The position numbers were made by a program, and so were the translations under genes. Below the pieces are notes generated by a model. It searched no databases, was not told the origin of the DNA, and saw only the letters and a program-made list of their open reading frames with translations. A stretch of DNA of 64,000 nt, taken from assembly GCA_027067855.1 (NCBI GenBank), contig JAMOUX010000026.1, positions 169,727 to 233,726 on the forward strand, in the 5' to 3' direction. Source of the DNA: Candidatus Fermentibacteraceae bacterium (lineage in GTDB: Bacteria > Fermentibacterota > Fermentibacteria > Fermentibacterales > JCC-6). The number at the start of each line of letters is the position of its first letter. The first letter of the stretch is position 1. Of this stretch, positions 27,119 to 36,652 are shown in pieces.

Positions 27119-28542
27119 GAAAATACGGATTGTTTGCGGGATACCATCTCCTGGTACTCTGCGTTGTGGCTGCCTGCGATAGCGGGATCCGGGAGACGGC
27201 CGAGGTTCATCCCGGAGAGACGGGAATCCAGAGATTCGCCGTAAGCATAAAGGGTGACCAGGTCGGATACATGCAAATGGAGATCGAAGAGTTGGGGAAC
27301 GATTCCCTTCTGGTTAAGCAGGAGATCGAGTGGGCCATGGTTCTTATGGGAACCCGCAGGGACCTCACGATGTCCATGGCGGCGCACACCGACAGGGTAT
27401 TCGACTTGCATGACCTCGACATGTCGATGTCCGACGGCACCTCCGAGATTTCGGTGAAGGTCTGCAGGGAGAACGGGTTTCTCGTGCATTCCATCGAAAC
27501 CGTTGGAAGGGTGATAGAGGATTCGACGGAAGTGGGTGACGAATATCTCCCCGTGCTGGTGGATCTGGCGTGTGCGGCCATGGAATGGACCGTGGGTCTG
27601 GAGAGATCGTTCAAAACGTTCGATCCCGCTTGCGGCGCCGTACTGGAAGCAGGGGCCGAATGCCTGGGATTCGAGGACGTCGAGTTTCTGGGGGACACGG
27701 TGCGTGCGGCGAAACTGGAGATTTCCCAGGCCGGCACGAGGAATCTCGTGTGGGTTTACGATGGCGAGATAGTCAGGGAATTCGAAGCAGGCCTGGAGAT
27801 GGAGTTGACCAGAGTACCTCCCGGGCAGTACGGCGGGTTGACCGCCACGGTGGACTTGTACAGGACTTTCACCGTTTCTTCGACCCCTATTTCCCATCCG
27901 AGAAAGGTTATGAACAGAACCTTCATTCTCCACGGCGACGTGGACTTGTCCGAACTGGAACTGAATCTGCCGCCGGTACAATCCGCATCGGGATGCACGG
28001 TCAGGGTTTCAAATCGCGAACCCGGAATGACGGTGTCTTTTCCCGTGGCGGGTGTGCCGGACAGCGTAGCCGTGTACCTGGAGCCCGAACCGATGGTGCA
28101 ATCCGGCGATTCCCTCGTGGTCGCCAGGGCCGGTGAGATCACCGCCGGTTCCGTCGATGCGTGGGAAGCGGCGAAAAGGATATCGCATTTCGTGGACAGG
28201 GCCGTGGAGAACGTTACCACCATCTCGCTGCCTTCCGCCGTGGACGTGCTCGAGAACCTCAGGGGCGACTGCAATGAGCACACCATATTGTTCGTGGCCC
28301 TTGCCAGGGCGGCCGGCATTCCTTCCAGGGCGTGTGCCGGGATAGTCTACCTGGACGAAGCTTTCGGTTATCATGCCTGGCCGATGGTCTGGGTGGGAGA
28401 ATGGGTCGCCATGGATCCCACGTTCGGACAGTACGTGGCGGACGGTACCCACGTAATCCTGGCCACCGGGGACCTGCAGTCGCAATACGTGATAAATTCC
28501 GTCATAGGCAGATTGAGCATAGAGGAAATTACCGAACGCTGA
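27115..28542 (+). CDS. Lipoprotein with transglutaminase-like domain
   Basis: From ATG 27115 (GGAGG six bases before), 475 residues. The lipobox VVAAC puts the lipid-anchored cysteine near residue 20. A beta-rich N-terminal domain is followed by a transglutaminase-like cysteine-protease fold at about 340-450: LRGDCNEHTILFVALARAAG has the catalytic cysteine, FGYHAWPMVWVGEW the histidine and WVAMDPTFGQ the aspartate. So the full triad is present and peptidase or cross-linking activity at the cell envelope is plausible; the substrate is unknown. Sits between wecB and ribD with overlapping stop/start codons on both sides. Confidence 0.85.
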   Translation: MRKYGLFAGYHLLVLCVVAACDSGIRETAEVHPGETGIQRFAVSIKGDQVGYMQMEIEELGNDSLLVKQEIEWAMVLMGTRRDLTMSMAAHTDRVFDLHDLDMSMSDGTSEISVKVCRENGFLVHSIETVGRVIEDSTEVGDEYLPVLVDLACAAMEWTVGLERSFKTFDPACGAVLEAGAECLGFEDVEFLGDTVRAAKLEISQAGTRNLVWVYDGEIVREFEAGLEMELTRVPPGQYGGLTATVDLYRTFTVSSTPISHPRKVMNRTFILHGDVDLSELELNLPPVQSASGCTVRVSNREPGMTVSFPVAGVPDSVAVYLEPEPMVQSGDSLVVARAGEITAGSVDAWEAAKRISHFVDRAVENVTTISLPSAVDVLENLRGDCNEHTILFVALARAAGIPSRACAGIVYLDEAFGYHAWPMVWVGEWVAMDPTFGQYVADGTHVILATGDLQSQYVINSVIGRLSIEEITER

Positions 28543-29651
28543 TGTTTACCGACAGGGAAGCGAGAGCCATGGAGAAGGCCTTGGGGCTGGCCCGGCTGGG
28601 GCGCCGTGGTACGTTTCCCAACCCCATGGTAGGGGCGGTGATCCTGGATGAAAACGGGAACGAGGCTGGAGAGGGTTACCACAGGAAATACGGGGAGACC
28701 CATGCCGAGGTATTCGCCTTGGCGGCCGCGGGTGAAAGGGCGAAAGGCGGTACACTGGTCGTGACGCTCGAACCGTGCTGTCACTGGGGCAGGACGGGAC
28801 CGTGCACGGAAAGGATAATACGGGCCGGGATTTCCAGGGTGATCATCGCAATGCGGGATCCGGATTCCAGGGTGAACGGCAAGGGAGAAGAAAGACTCAG
28901 AAACGCCGGAATAGAAGTGGAAACCGGGTTGATGAAAGAAGAAGCGGAACGGTTGAATAGGGGTTACCTCCATTACGGGCGCAAGGGGAGAAGTTTCGTT
29001 GTTCTGAAGTATGCGGTTAGCCTGGACGGAAGAATCGCGGCAGCGGACGGCGGCAGCCGCTGGGTGACCGGCATGGAAGCCAGGAAGATCGTTCACGCCG
29101 TGCGGGCCCGGGTTTCGGCGGTGATGACCGGAGGAGGCACTCTGAGGAGAGACGATCCGGAATTGACCGTGCGTCACCTGGATATCCGTCCCGAGGATCA
29201 GCCTGCAAAGATAATAGTGACCGCTTCCGGAAACCTGGGAAACGCCGGACGGTTTCTTTCTTCTCCGGGCAGGGCGGTGATTGCTGTTCCTTCGGGAACC
29301 GAGGTGAGGTTTCGTGTGGAACCACCCGTGAGACCGGAAATATGGGAAATAGCCCCGGGGCCCGGTGGGCTTGATCTGCGTGAACTGTTGAAGAGAACGG
29401 CGGAAGAGGGAATGGGAGAAATACTGTGCGAGGCCGGTCCGGGGCTTTCCACCCCGCTTCTGTCGGCGGGCCTGGCGGATTCTCTCATGGTGTTCGTTGC
29501 CCCGTTGCTGCTGGGCGCCGGCGGTAAGCCCGCAGTGGGTGATCTCGGGATAGGCGGCATGGATGGAGCTGTCAGGCTGAAGAACGTCAGGCACGAAATC
29601 TGTGGCGAGGATTTCCTGGTGGAGGGTGATATTGTTTACGGGGTTGATTGA
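28542..29651 (+). CDS. ribD: Bifunctional riboflavin deaminase-reductase RibD
   Basis: 369 residues from ATG 28542, overlapping the lipoprotein stop by one base. The deaminase half (1-145) has the zinc motif THAEVFAL and PCCHWGRTGPC; the reductase half (about 150-369) contains VVLKYAVSLDGRIAAADGGS and GGTLRRDDPELTVR and ends in a Rossmann-like region with LLLGAGGKP. It carries out the second and third steps from the GTP cyclohydrolase product in riboflavin synthesis. The ribE start lies inside its last codons. Confidence 0.95.
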   Translation: MFTDREARAMEKALGLARLGRRGTFPNPMVGAVILDENGNEAGEGYHRKYGETHAEVFALAAAGERAKGGTLVVTLEPCCHWGRTGPCTERIIRAGISRVIIAMRDPDSRVNGKGEERLRNAGIEVETGLMKEEAERLNRGYLHYGRKGRSFVVLKYAVSLDGRIAAADGGSRWVTGMEARKIVHAVRARVSAVMTGGGTLRRDDPELTVRHLDIRPEDQPAKIIVTASGNLGNAGRFLSSPGRAVIAVPSGTEVRFRVEPPVRPEIWEIAPGPGGLDLRELLKRTAEEGMGEILCEAGPGLSTPLLSAGLADSLMVFVAPLLLGAGGKPAVGDLGIGGMDGAVRLKNVRHEICGEDFLVEGDIVYGVD

Positions 29652-30246
29652 AGACCGGGGAATCGTAGTGTCGTCATCGGGTGGAAGGCTGGAGGTGAGA
29701 ACCTTCATGGCGGAGGACGTCTCCACCGGAGAAAGCGTGGCGGTGGACGGAGCATGTCTGACCGTCACCGGAAGGACGGACGGGAGGATATCGTTCCTGT
29801 GTTCCCGGGAAACGCTTTCCAGGACCGTGATAGCGGGTTACATTCCCGGGATGTCGGTAAACCTGGAGAGACCTCTGAAAGTTTCGGAGAGGCTTCACGG
29901 TCACATAGTCACCGGGCACGTGGATGAAGTGGCGTCGATCCTGAGGATCCGCAGGGAGGGCGGCTTCATGACCGCCTGGATATCGTGTTCCCGGGAGGGG
30001 GCGGAACTCCTGGTTCCCAAAGGTTCCGTTGCCGTAAACGGCATAAGTCTCACCGTGGTTTCGCTGGAGACGGGAAGGTTTTCCGTGGCCTTGATACCGG
30101 AAACCCTGTCCGGAACCAACGCGGGCGGGTGGAAACCCGGCGCCGGGGTTAACCTGGAATTCGACATTGTGGGCAAGTATGTGTTGAAACGTGTAAAAAA
30201 GGTGGAGGGTTCCGCCGGATTTAGGAAGTATCTTGAAGAACTCTGA
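29632..30246 (+). CDS. ribE: Riboflavin synthase, alpha subunit
   Basis: Start TTG 29632 has GGAGG six bases ahead and gives the classical opening [10 protein letters not shown]; 204 residues. The two homologous lumazine-binding domains are visible: [10 protein letters not shown] and [20 protein letters not shown] in the first, [10 protein letters not shown] and [14 protein letters not shown] in the second. The trimer makes riboflavin from two molecules of lumazine. It overlaps ribD by 20 bases and ribBA by 14. GTG 29626 is a less likely start. Confidence 0.95.
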   Translation: MFTGLIEDRGIVVSSSGGRLEVRTFMAEDVSTGESVAVDGACLTVTGRTDGRISFLCSRETLSRTVIAGYIPGMSVNLERPLKVSERLHGHIVTGHVDEVASILRIRREGGFMTAWISCSREGAELLVPKGSVAVNGISLTVVSLETGRFSVALIPETLSGTNAGGWKPGAGVNLEFDIVGKYVLKRVKKVEGSAGFRKYLEEL

Positions 30247-31471
30247 TGATGCTGGAATAGCCCGGGCCGAGGAAGCCATAGAAGCGATAGCCGCCGGCAG
30301 GATGGTGGTGGTGGTGGACGACGAGAACCGCGAGAACGAAGGTGATCTCGTGATAGCCGCTGAGAAGTGCGACGCAGACGCGGTGAACTTCATGACCCTC
30401 GAAGCCAGGGGGCTTATCTGTCTTTCAATGGAAAAAGATGCCCTGGAACGCCTGGATATCCACGAGATGGTTCCCAGGAACACCTCGTTGCACGATACCG
30501 CATTTATGGTCAGTATCGACGCCGCCCGGGGAGTGACTACGGGCATATCGGCTCGGGACAGGGCAAGAACCATCGCAGTGGCCATAGACCCGAATTCGAA
30601 ACCGGAAGACCTGGCCCGCCCCGGCCATGTTTTTCCCTTGGCCGCCAGGTCGGGCGGTGTTCTCTCGAGAACGGGGCACACCGAGGCCGCCGTGGATTTT
30701 GCAAGACTCGCCGGATTGAAGCCGGCCGGGGTCATTTGCGAGATAATGAACAGGGACGGAAGTATGGCGCGTCTTCCCCATCTCACGGAATTTGCCCGCC
30801 GCCACGGCCTTGTTCTCACCTCGGTGGAGGAACTGGTGAGATACCGACGCAGGACCGAGAAACTGGTGAGAGAGGTGGCGTCGGCGGTGCTTCCCACCGA
30901 TTACGGCACTTTCCAGTTGCGGATCTTCGAGAACATCATCGACGGCGAACTTCACACCGCTCTTGTGAAAGGCGAGGTCGCCGGGAAGGAAGACGTGCTG
31001 GTTCGGGTACATTCACAGTGTCTCACAGGAGATGTTTTCGCCTCCAGGAGGTGTGATTGCGGCAGCCAACTCCATGCGGCCATGCGCAGGATAGAAGCTG
31101 AAGGAGCAGGGGTTCTCCTGTACATGGCACAGGAGGGAAGGGGCATAGGTTTGGCCAATAAGATAAAGGCATACCATCTTCAGGATCACGGACTGGATAC
31201 CGTGGAGGCCAATGAAAAATTGGGTTTTCCGCCGGACTTGCGGGACTACGGGACCGGTGCGCAAATACTTTCGGAACTGGGTCTTTCCAGTATACGTCTC
31301 ATGACCAACAATCCGAGGAAGATAGTAGGCCTGAAAGGATATGGCTTGGTGGTGACGGAGCGGGTCAGGATAGAGGCTCCTCCCACGAGAGAGAACCTGG
31401 AATACCTGAAAACCAAGAAGAAAAAGCTGGGACATTTGCTTGAGGAGGTTGACGATGACCAGGGTGTATGA
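30233..31471 (+). CDS. ribBA: Bifunctional DHBP synthase / GTP cyclohydrolase II
   Basis: 412 residues from TTG 30233 (AGGAAG upstream). The N-terminal DHBP synthase (about 1-205) has [20 protein letters not shown] and later [16 protein letters not shown]; it makes the four-carbon unit from ribulose 5-phosphate. The C-terminal GTP cyclohydrolase II (about 210-412) has its zinc cysteines in [18 protein letters not shown] and [18 protein letters not shown]. Both sites look complete, so the enzyme supplies both precursors of riboflavin. The ribH ribosome site lies in its last codons. Confidence 0.96.
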   Translation: MKNSDDAGIARAEEAIEAIAAGRMVVVVDDENRENEGDLVIAAEKCDADAVNFMTLEARGLICLSMEKDALERLDIHEMVPRNTSLHDTAFMVSIDAARGVTTGISARDRARTIAVAIDPNSKPEDLARPGHVFPLAARSGGVLSRTGHTEAAVDFARLAGLKPAGVICEIMNRDGSMARLPHLTEFARRHGLVLTSVEELVRYRRRTEKLVREVASAVLPTDYGTFQLRIFENIIDGELHTALVKGEVAGKEDVLVRVHSQCLTGDVFASRRCDCGSQLHAAMRRIEAEGAGVLLYMAQEGRGIGLANKIKAYHLQDHGLDTVEANEKLGFPPDLRDYGTGAQILSELGLSSIRLMTNNPRKIVGLKGYGLVVTERVRIEAPPTRENLEYLKTKKKKLGHLLEEVDDDQGV

Positions 31472-31970
31472 GGGGCAACTCGATGGAAGCGGGCTCAAAC
31501 CCGCGGTCATAGTATCCCGCTTCAACAGTTTCGTGACCGGAAAATTACTGGAAGGAGCCTTGGATTGCCTTGGCAGGCATAACGTGGATTCGGACGACAT
31601 TCACGTGTTCTGGGTGCCCGGAGCCTGGGAACTTCCCGCCATGGCTTTCAGAGTAGTGGAGACCGGGCTGTTCGACTGCGTGATTTGTCTCGGTGCCGTG
31701 ATAAGAGGCGAGACGCCGCATTTCGAATATGTTGCGGCGGAAAGCGCGAAAGGAGTGGCCCAGGCGGGGGTGTATTCGGACGTTCCCGTGGTGTACGGCG
31801 TGGTGACCGCCGATACCGTGGAACAGGCGGTGGACAGGGCCGGTACTAAATCCGGGAACAAGGGTTTCGATGCAGCCATGACCGCCCTGGAGATGTCGAG
31901 CCTGTATGAGCAGGTGGCCGACCTGGAGTATTCCGGAGAATTCGACGAATTGGAGGATGAGACGGGGTGA
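31455..31970 (+). CDS. ribH: 6,7-dimethyl-8-ribityllumazine synthase
   Basis: 171 residues from ATG 31455 (GAGGAGG six bases upstream). It condenses the pyrimidine and four-carbon precursors to lumazine. Conserved parts are [19 protein letters not shown] near residue 20, [13 protein letters not shown] near 50, [20 protein letters not shown] near 80 with the catalytic histidine, and [14 protein letters not shown] near 140. The acidic tail beyond residue 155 is extra. It completes riboflavin synthesis within a single operon. Confidence 0.95.
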   Translation: MTRVYEGQLDGSGLKPAVIVSRFNSFVTGKLLEGALDCLGRHNVDSDDIHVFWVPGAWELPAMAFRVVETGLFDCVICLGAVIRGETPHFEYVAAESAKGVAQAGVYSDVPVVYGVVTADTVEQAVDRAGTKSGNKGFDAAMTALEMSSLYEQVADLEYSGEFDELEDETG

Positions 31971-32019
31971 CGCCGGGCTTCGGGCAGCCTTGGAGATATC
32001 CGGAAACGGAGAGATTGTC

Positions 32020-32475
32020 ATGGGTGTCAGGAATAGATGCAGAAGAACGCTGTTGCAGGCCAGGTTCGCCGCCCGGGTGAACGGGATGTCCCTGGCGCGT
32101 AACATAGAGGCGCTGAGAAAGATGCTGGACCATCCGGAGCCCGGTCTCGGGGCGCCGCTGGAACCCGGTGACTGGGCTTGGATAGCTTCCCTGGGCGAGG
32201 CAGTGGAAGCATCCCTGGACGAAATCCGGAAAAGGATAGACGATTCCCTGGAGAACTGGTCCATGGACAGGCTGAGCCTGGTGACGGGCCTGGTTCTCGA
32301 ACAGGCGGTGGGAGAGATGATGTTCCTGGATCCGCCTACGCCGGTACCGGTGGTTATAGACGAGGCGGTCGAGTTGGGCCGCAAGTTCGATTCCGAGGAC
32401 GCGGCGGGACTGATTAACGGAGTTCTGGACACCATAGCCCGGGAGATCGCCCCGGGATCCGACCGGAGGAGATGA
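32020..32475 (+). CDS. nusB: Transcription antitermination factor NusB
   Basis: 151 residues from ATG 32020 (GGAGAG upstream). The all-helical NusB fold is recognised by RRTLLQARFAARVNG at the start and, towards the end, by PPTPVPVVIDEAVELGRKF, which matches the family's conserved segment preceding helix seven, then GLINGVLDTIAREI. NusB binds boxA RNA with NusE (ribosomal protein S10) in rRNA antitermination. The ribH-nusB neighbourhood is widespread in bacteria. It is followed by a phosphoesterase without a gap. Confidence 0.88.
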   Translation: MGVRNRCRRTLLQARFAARVNGMSLARNIEALRKMLDHPEPGLGAPLEPGDWAWIASLGEAVEASLDEIRKRIDDSLENWSMDRLSLVTGLVLEQAVGEMMFLDPPTPVPVVIDEAVELGRKFDSEDAAGLINGVLDTIAREIAPGSDRRR

Positions 32476-33186
32476 ATGCTGCTGAGGGTCATATCGGATG
32501 TTCATGCCAACTTGCCCGCTTTGGAAACTGTATTGGCGGATCCTCCGGGAGCCGCGGCCGACATGACCGTGTGCCTGGGCGACGTGGTGGGCTACGGGGG
32601 TGATCCCGCCGAATGCATCGAATTGGTCAGGGACAGATGCAAGATCGTGGTACGTGGTAACCACGATGCCGGTACCGCCGGCCGGATTCCGCTGGACAGG
32701 TTCAACTGGGAGGGTGGAATGGCCATCAGGTGGACCAGGAGCGTTCTCGGCAAGGCGGATATCAAGTGGCTGTCGATGCTTCCCTATTTTCAGGAACTGG
32801 AGGAGTTTTTCCTGTGTCACAGCCACCCTGCGAAACCCGAAAGTTGGACATATGTTCTCAGGCGGAACCAGGCCCTGGCCGCCATGGAGACCAGGGAGGG
32901 GCAGGTGTCCCTCATAGGTCACACTCATCTTCCGAAGGTTTGGATGGAGGATGGTGGTTCCAGCGGGATGAATTCCGGGAATTTATCCGATGTGAGGATA
33001 ATCAACGTCGGAAGCGTGGGACAGCCCAGGGACAGGGATCCCAGGGCGGCATACCTCCTGGTGGACACGGAGAAGGGAACGTGGGAGCACAGGAGGGTGG
33101 AGTATCCCATAGACGATGCCGCGGCGAGAATAACGAAGGCTTCTCTACCCGACGTGCTCCGGCAAAGACTTTACCGGGGTACCTGA
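32476..33186 (+). CDS. Calcineurin-like metallophosphoesterase
   Basis: 236 residues. The two-metal phosphoesterase motifs are in order: RVISDVHAN near residue 4, LGDVVGYGGDP near 33, VVRGNHDAG near 57, CHSHPAKP near 115 and LIGHTHLPKVW near 148, then INVGSVGQPRDRD. This is the YfcE/diadenosine-tetraphosphatase-like branch; the substrate (cyclic or dinucleotide, or a sugar phosphate) cannot be told. It begins at the nusB stop and is last in the operon. Its 3' end overlaps the convergent glycosyltransferase gene by 16 bases. Confidence 0.88.
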   Translation: MLLRVISDVHANLPALETVLADPPGAAADMTVCLGDVVGYGGDPAECIELVRDRCKIVVRGNHDAGTAGRIPLDRFNWEGGMAIRWTRSVLGKADIKWLSMLPYFQELEEFFLCHSHPAKPESWTYVLRRNQALAAMETREGQVSLIGHTHLPKVWMEDGGSSGMNSGNLSDVRIINVGSVGQPRDRDPRAAYLLVDTEKGTWEHRRVEYPIDDAAARITKASLPDVLRQRLYRGT

Positions 33187-34292
33187 AACCTGCCTGAGGC
33201 GGTTTTCTCCATCGCTTCCAGCATCCTGGCGGTTGTGGAATCCCAATCGAACGATCCGGCCCATTCGATTCCTTCTTCGCCCAGTTGGTGCCTCAGTGCC
33301 TGATGGTCCATGAGTAATCCCATCTTCCGTGCCAGTGCTTCCGGGTCCCCGTGGGGGACCAGGAAGCCGGTTCGTCCGTTCCGCACCGAATCTCTCAATC
33401 CGGGGCTGTCACTGGCGACTACCGGGCTGCCGCAGGCGTTGGCTTCGATTACCGTCAGTCCCCAACCTTCCTTTTCCGAAGGGAAAACCGCCGCCCAGGC
33501 TTTTCTGAGCATACGAAGCTTTTTCTCCCGGGAGACATATCCATGAAAGGTTACCGCTTCTCGCAGACCGAGTTTCTCCGTCAACTTTTCCAGTTCTTCC
33601 AGGTAATCACCCGTCCCGATAACGGCCAGTTCAGCGTCTTTTCCGGAGTCTCTCAGGAGTTTCACGGCTCTTATAGCGAACTGGACTCCCTTGTATTTTT
33701 TCAATCTGCCCAGGTAAAGAAAGGCACCCGGCTCCGGCTCCGGCGGGCCCGGTCCGTAAAATCCGGTGTCTATTCCGCAGGGAATTACGGTGATGTTTTC
33801 CGCCGGGATTCCTCTTGCCACCAAGTCCGCCATGGTTGAATCCGATATCGCTACGAAGGGACTGTCCGCATAGACCTTCGGGACGAATGATTCCATGATA
33901 TTCACGTAGAGCGCCAGGGGGAAGGGTACTTCCCGGTAGGCCGTTGTCCCGAAGAGATGGGGAACCACCGTGAGCACCGGTACGGGTGACCAGGCGGGAC
34001 TGTAGAAGGGGATTTTGCAAAGATCCTCCAACACCAGGTCGAAGTTTTCGGCGATATCCAGGGAAAGGGCGAAGCCCTTCACCGAGAAATTGAAGGTGTT
34101 CCTGCCCCCGTGACGGAGGATAAGCACTCCGTCCATAACTTCCCGGTTCGGCAGGCCGTGCACCCGGTGGGAGACCTGGGTCACCTGATGTCCCATCGAA
34201 GCCGCTCGTTGCAGAATCGCGTGGAGATGCACCTCGGCTCCGCCGGCCTCCGGGTTCTTGGGATCCCTCCAGTTCAGCGCGAGTATTCTCAC
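33171..34292 (-). CDS. Glycosyltransferase, GT4 family
   Basis: From GTG 34292 (overlapping the methyltransferase stop in GTGA), 373 residues. N-terminal block VRILALNWRDPKNPEAGGAE and C-terminal GAFLYLGRLKKYKGVQFAIRA, VFPSEKEGWGLTVIEANACG (EX7E) and PVVASDSPGLRDSVRNGRTG are typical GT-B family 4 retaining enzymes. It would build a surface glycan from a nucleotide sugar at the inner face of the membrane. The upstream partner is a SAM-dependent methyltransferase, so the pair may make a methylated glycan or glycolipid. Exact sugar is unknown. Confidence 0.88.
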   Translation of the reverse strand: MRILALNWRDPKNPEAGGAEVHLHAILQRAASMGHQVTQVSHRVHGLPNREVMDGVLILRHGGRNTFNFSVKGFALSLDIAENFDLVLEDLCKIPFYSPAWSPVPVLTVVPHLFGTTAYREVPFPLALYVNIMESFVPKVYADSPFVAISDSTMADLVARGIPAENITVIPCGIDTGFYGPGPPEPEPGAFLYLGRLKKYKGVQFAIRAVKLLRDSGKDAELAVIGTGDYLEELEKLTEKLGLREAVTFHGYVSREKKLRMLRKAWAAVFPSEKEGWGLTVIEANACGSPVVASDSPGLRDSVRNGRTGFLVPHGDPEALARKMGLLMDHQALRHQLGEEGIEWAGSFDWDSTTARMLEAMEKTASGRFQVPR

Positions 34293-35074
34293 CGGTTCTT
34301 TTCCGGTTTCCTTGCAAAAACGCCCAGCACGTAACCCAGGGCGGGACCCATGGAGGATTTCTCGATGTGTTTCCTGATCGTTTCCCTGAGCCTGTGTATC
34401 GGTGGCACGAGCACCGGCCTCATTGGAAGATTGATCCCCGGTTTCGCGAGAATCTCGCGGAGAATTCTGTATGCAAGCGAAGGAGAGAAGAAGCGCCCGT
34501 ATACTCCGAAAGGCTCGAGACCCGATCCGCGAAGAAGGGAACATAGGGCGGCCCGCGTAAACTGGGTTTCCCAGCCGGCGAACCAGGCTCCGGCCGCTAT
34601 GAGCAGTTTTTTCATCACTGTGTAGATGTGGAAGGTCTGAGGAACGTCCGTCAGTACCACTCCGCCCGGCCTGACGACCCTGGAATTCTCGGCGAGGAAG
34701 GGGACGGGATCTCTGAAATGCTCCAGTACGCCTTGGTGAAATACCAGATCGAAAACATCGTCCCTGAAGGGTAGATTAAGTGCATCACCGCATACCAGCA
34801 TCAGTTGTACTCCGGCCCTTTCCGCCGCCCGTTCCGCCAGGGCCAGGGCTTCCATGGAGTAGTCCAAGGCTACGGCCGAGGCACCGGATCGGGCCAGTGT
34901 CACGCTGTCCCGAGCGGTCGCGGCACCCACTTCCAGGCAGAGCATTCCCTTTATTTCCAGGCGTTTCCCGATTTCTTCCGTGATGCGTCCATCGTTGTCG
35001 TATATCTCGTCGATGTCGCGATCCCGGCGCCAGAAATCGTCCCAGTGTTTCTTTTCGGAGATCTTCACAGCCAT
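34289..35074 (-). CDS. Class I SAM-dependent methyltransferase
   Basis: 261 residues. The SAM-binding motif is CLEVGAATARDSVTLARSG near residue 46, with the acidic post-motif VALDYSMEAL and GDALNLPFRDDVFDLVFHQGVLEHF near 105, which fit the methyltransf-11 group. The C-terminal part (about 165-261) is basic and partly hydrophobic. The target could be a sugar, lipid or small molecule; the coupled glycosyltransferase points to a glycan. Overlap of four bases with that gene. Confidence 0.85.
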   Translation of the reverse strand: MAVKISEKKHWDDFWRRDRDIDEIYDNDGRITEEIGKRLEIKGMLCLEVGAATARDSVTLARSGASAVALDYSMEALALAERAAERAGVQLMLVCGDALNLPFRDDVFDLVFHQGVLEHFRDPVPFLAENSRVVRPGGVVLTDVPQTFHIYTVMKKLLIAAGAWFAGWETQFTRAALCSLLRGSGLEPFGVYGRFFSPSLAYRILREILAKPGINLPMRPVLVPPIHRLRETIRKHIEKSSMGPALGYVLGVFARKPEKNR

Positions 35075-35104
35075 ATCCTAACCTACTAAACGAGGAACGT
35101 GGAA

Positions 35105-36427
35105 CTAAGCCCCGGACTGTCTCATTTTCCCATCTTTCGCGGTATCGGCTGGCCGACGGGTATGGCTCAGGGCATGCCGGAAAAAATTCCGGTACCTGCG
35201 GAGCCTCCTGGGAACCGAGGCCCTGTCCCAGTCGGTAGGTCTGAACGTTCCGGGATCGGGCACCACCAGGGATCCCACGTAGGAACCATCCTCGTAGACC
35301 TTTTCCAGCTCGTCCGCTATCGCATCGATATCCTTCTTCGTGACGATCCCGTTCGACGTGGCCTTGTAAAACTGCACGGTCACCCTTATGGGGAAATTGG
35401 GATCCCTCTCTATCGCGAGGTGATCTATTTCGGTGAAGGGACCTTCGAGTTCACCGTGGCCTATCACCGCCGATTCCACGTCGGCGGAGCGGTCGCTTTC
35501 AATGGCTCTCGCCGCGGGCAGGCATTCCATTTTCACGCAAACGTTGTCGAAACCGGTGTCTACCGGGTTCTTCTGTTTCAGGGGCACCTGGATCAGCAAT
35601 ACCATGTTGAGGTTGTTTTTCTCCGAGATTTCCGCGGGATCCCCGCCCCGGGCGGCGTATTCCTCCCTGTAATCCGATATCCTGGTTCCGGTCAGGCTCG
35701 CCCTCTCGCCGTTGTCGTTGAAGAAGAGTCGCTGACCGTGGGTCCAGGTGCCCGGAACGGCGTCCCTGCTGTTGTCGATGACGGTCACGCTCGTTCCTTC
35801 CCTGGTGACGAGTATGGTCAGTACCGCCGGGTCCCCCCGGTAGGACTGGTAATTGTACAGTACCGGATTGAAGGTGGCGATGCCGTCGGAAGGAATGGGC
35901 AGGAACACTGCTTGTGCGTTCACGAGGACCACACTGTCCCTTGGTGCCAGCAAGCCCGTTTCCGTTCCTTGCCAGGATGTCGGGTCGTGCAGGTAGAATC
36001 TCAGGTTATCCACGAAATCCGTCAGGGAAACGGGGCCGAGTTCCTCTCCCGACTCGTTGCCTACGAGCAGGAAGAAATCGTCGGGATCCATGTCCGCCGA
36101 GAGATCGTGGAAGTTCGGGTACCTTATAACCGGCATGCAGGTGAGAGCGGGATACTCGGCACCGTTTTCGTAACTGTGCACCTGTATGGTCATATCGGAG
36201 ATATTGGGTCCCCAGCAGGAACCGTAATAGCGTCCGGTATCTTCCCAGGTGACGTTGATTACGTCAAGACCACGCTTCGCCGCCATGCGGATCACTTCGT
36301 CGTTCCAGGTCATTTCCGCAACTCTCTTGACCACGGTACCGTAATTCACGATTTCGGGCCTGCCCGGACAGTAGTTTCCTCCGTAGAACACCGAAACCAT
36401 TATAACGGTCATCATCAATTTCATCAT
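35105..36427 (-). CDS. Predicted secreted protein of unknown function
   Basis: Start at ATG 36427, seven bases after GGAGG; the ATG at 36433 is only one base from it. 440 residues. The hydrophobic N-terminus (MMKLMMTVIMVSVFYGG) reads as a signal peptide. The mature part is mixed alpha/beta with segments such as MPVIRYPNFHDLSADMDPDD and PRDSVVLVNAQAVFLPIP, a few cysteines, and a basic, arginine-rich C-terminal 35 residues that looks unlike the rest. I recognise no domain. It is alone, divergent from an ABC transporter. The unusual tail could be a late frameshift or a real extension. Confidence 0.65.
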   Translation of the reverse strand: MMKLMMTVIMVSVFYGGNYCPGRPEIVNYGTVVKRVAEMTWNDEVIRMAAKRGLDVINVTWEDTGRYYGSCWGPNISDMTIQVHSYENGAEYPALTCMPVIRYPNFHDLSADMDPDDFFLLVGNESGEELGPVSLTDFVDNLRFYLHDPTSWQGTETGLLAPRDSVVLVNAQAVFLPIPSDGIATFNPVLYNYQSYRGDPAVLTILVTREGTSVTVIDNSRDAVPGTWTHGQRLFFNDNGERASLTGTRISDYREEYAARGGDPAEISEKNNLNMVLLIQVPLKQKNPVDTGFDNVCVKMECLPAARAIESDRSADVESAVIGHGELEGPFTEIDHLAIERDPNFPIRVTVQFYKATSNGIVTKKDIDAIADELEKVYEDGSYVGSLVVPDPGTFRPTDWDRASVPRRLRRYRNFFRHALSHTRRPADTAKDGKMRQSGA

Positions 36428-36583
36428 TTCCATACCTCCGTTGAAGTGATATTTCTCCTTTCAATGCTGTTACACGGTGAAGGGAGATTTATTCCGGGGA
36501 GCTTGGAAAAGGGCCGTGCCTCCGGCTCCAGGCGGTTCTGCGGCACATCTTTCCCGGTTGACTTGAGTTTCAGCATGTGGGTG

Positions 36584-36612
36584 TTGCGTAAACGAATGGA
36601 ATGGTGTATTCT
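36584..36612 (+). promoter_or_regulatory. Putative promoter of the ABC exporter genes
   Basis: TTGCGT (36584-36589), 17 bases, TATTCT (36607-36612), placing the transcript start near 36619 and leaving a short leader before the ATG at 36653. Confidence 0.45.
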
Positions 36613-36652
36613 CCTCGCTGACGACAGGAATAAATCAACGATGGGAGTTTTG

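Noticed and set aside
28371..29768. 465-codon minus-strand open frame opposite ribD
   Set aside because: Shadow of ribD; product is not protein-like and crosses gene boundaries.
35099..36652. Upstream extension of the ABC ATPase frame by about 518 codons
   Set aside because: The extension is antisense to the secreted protein gene; the ABC domain begins right after 36653, which has its own ribosome site.
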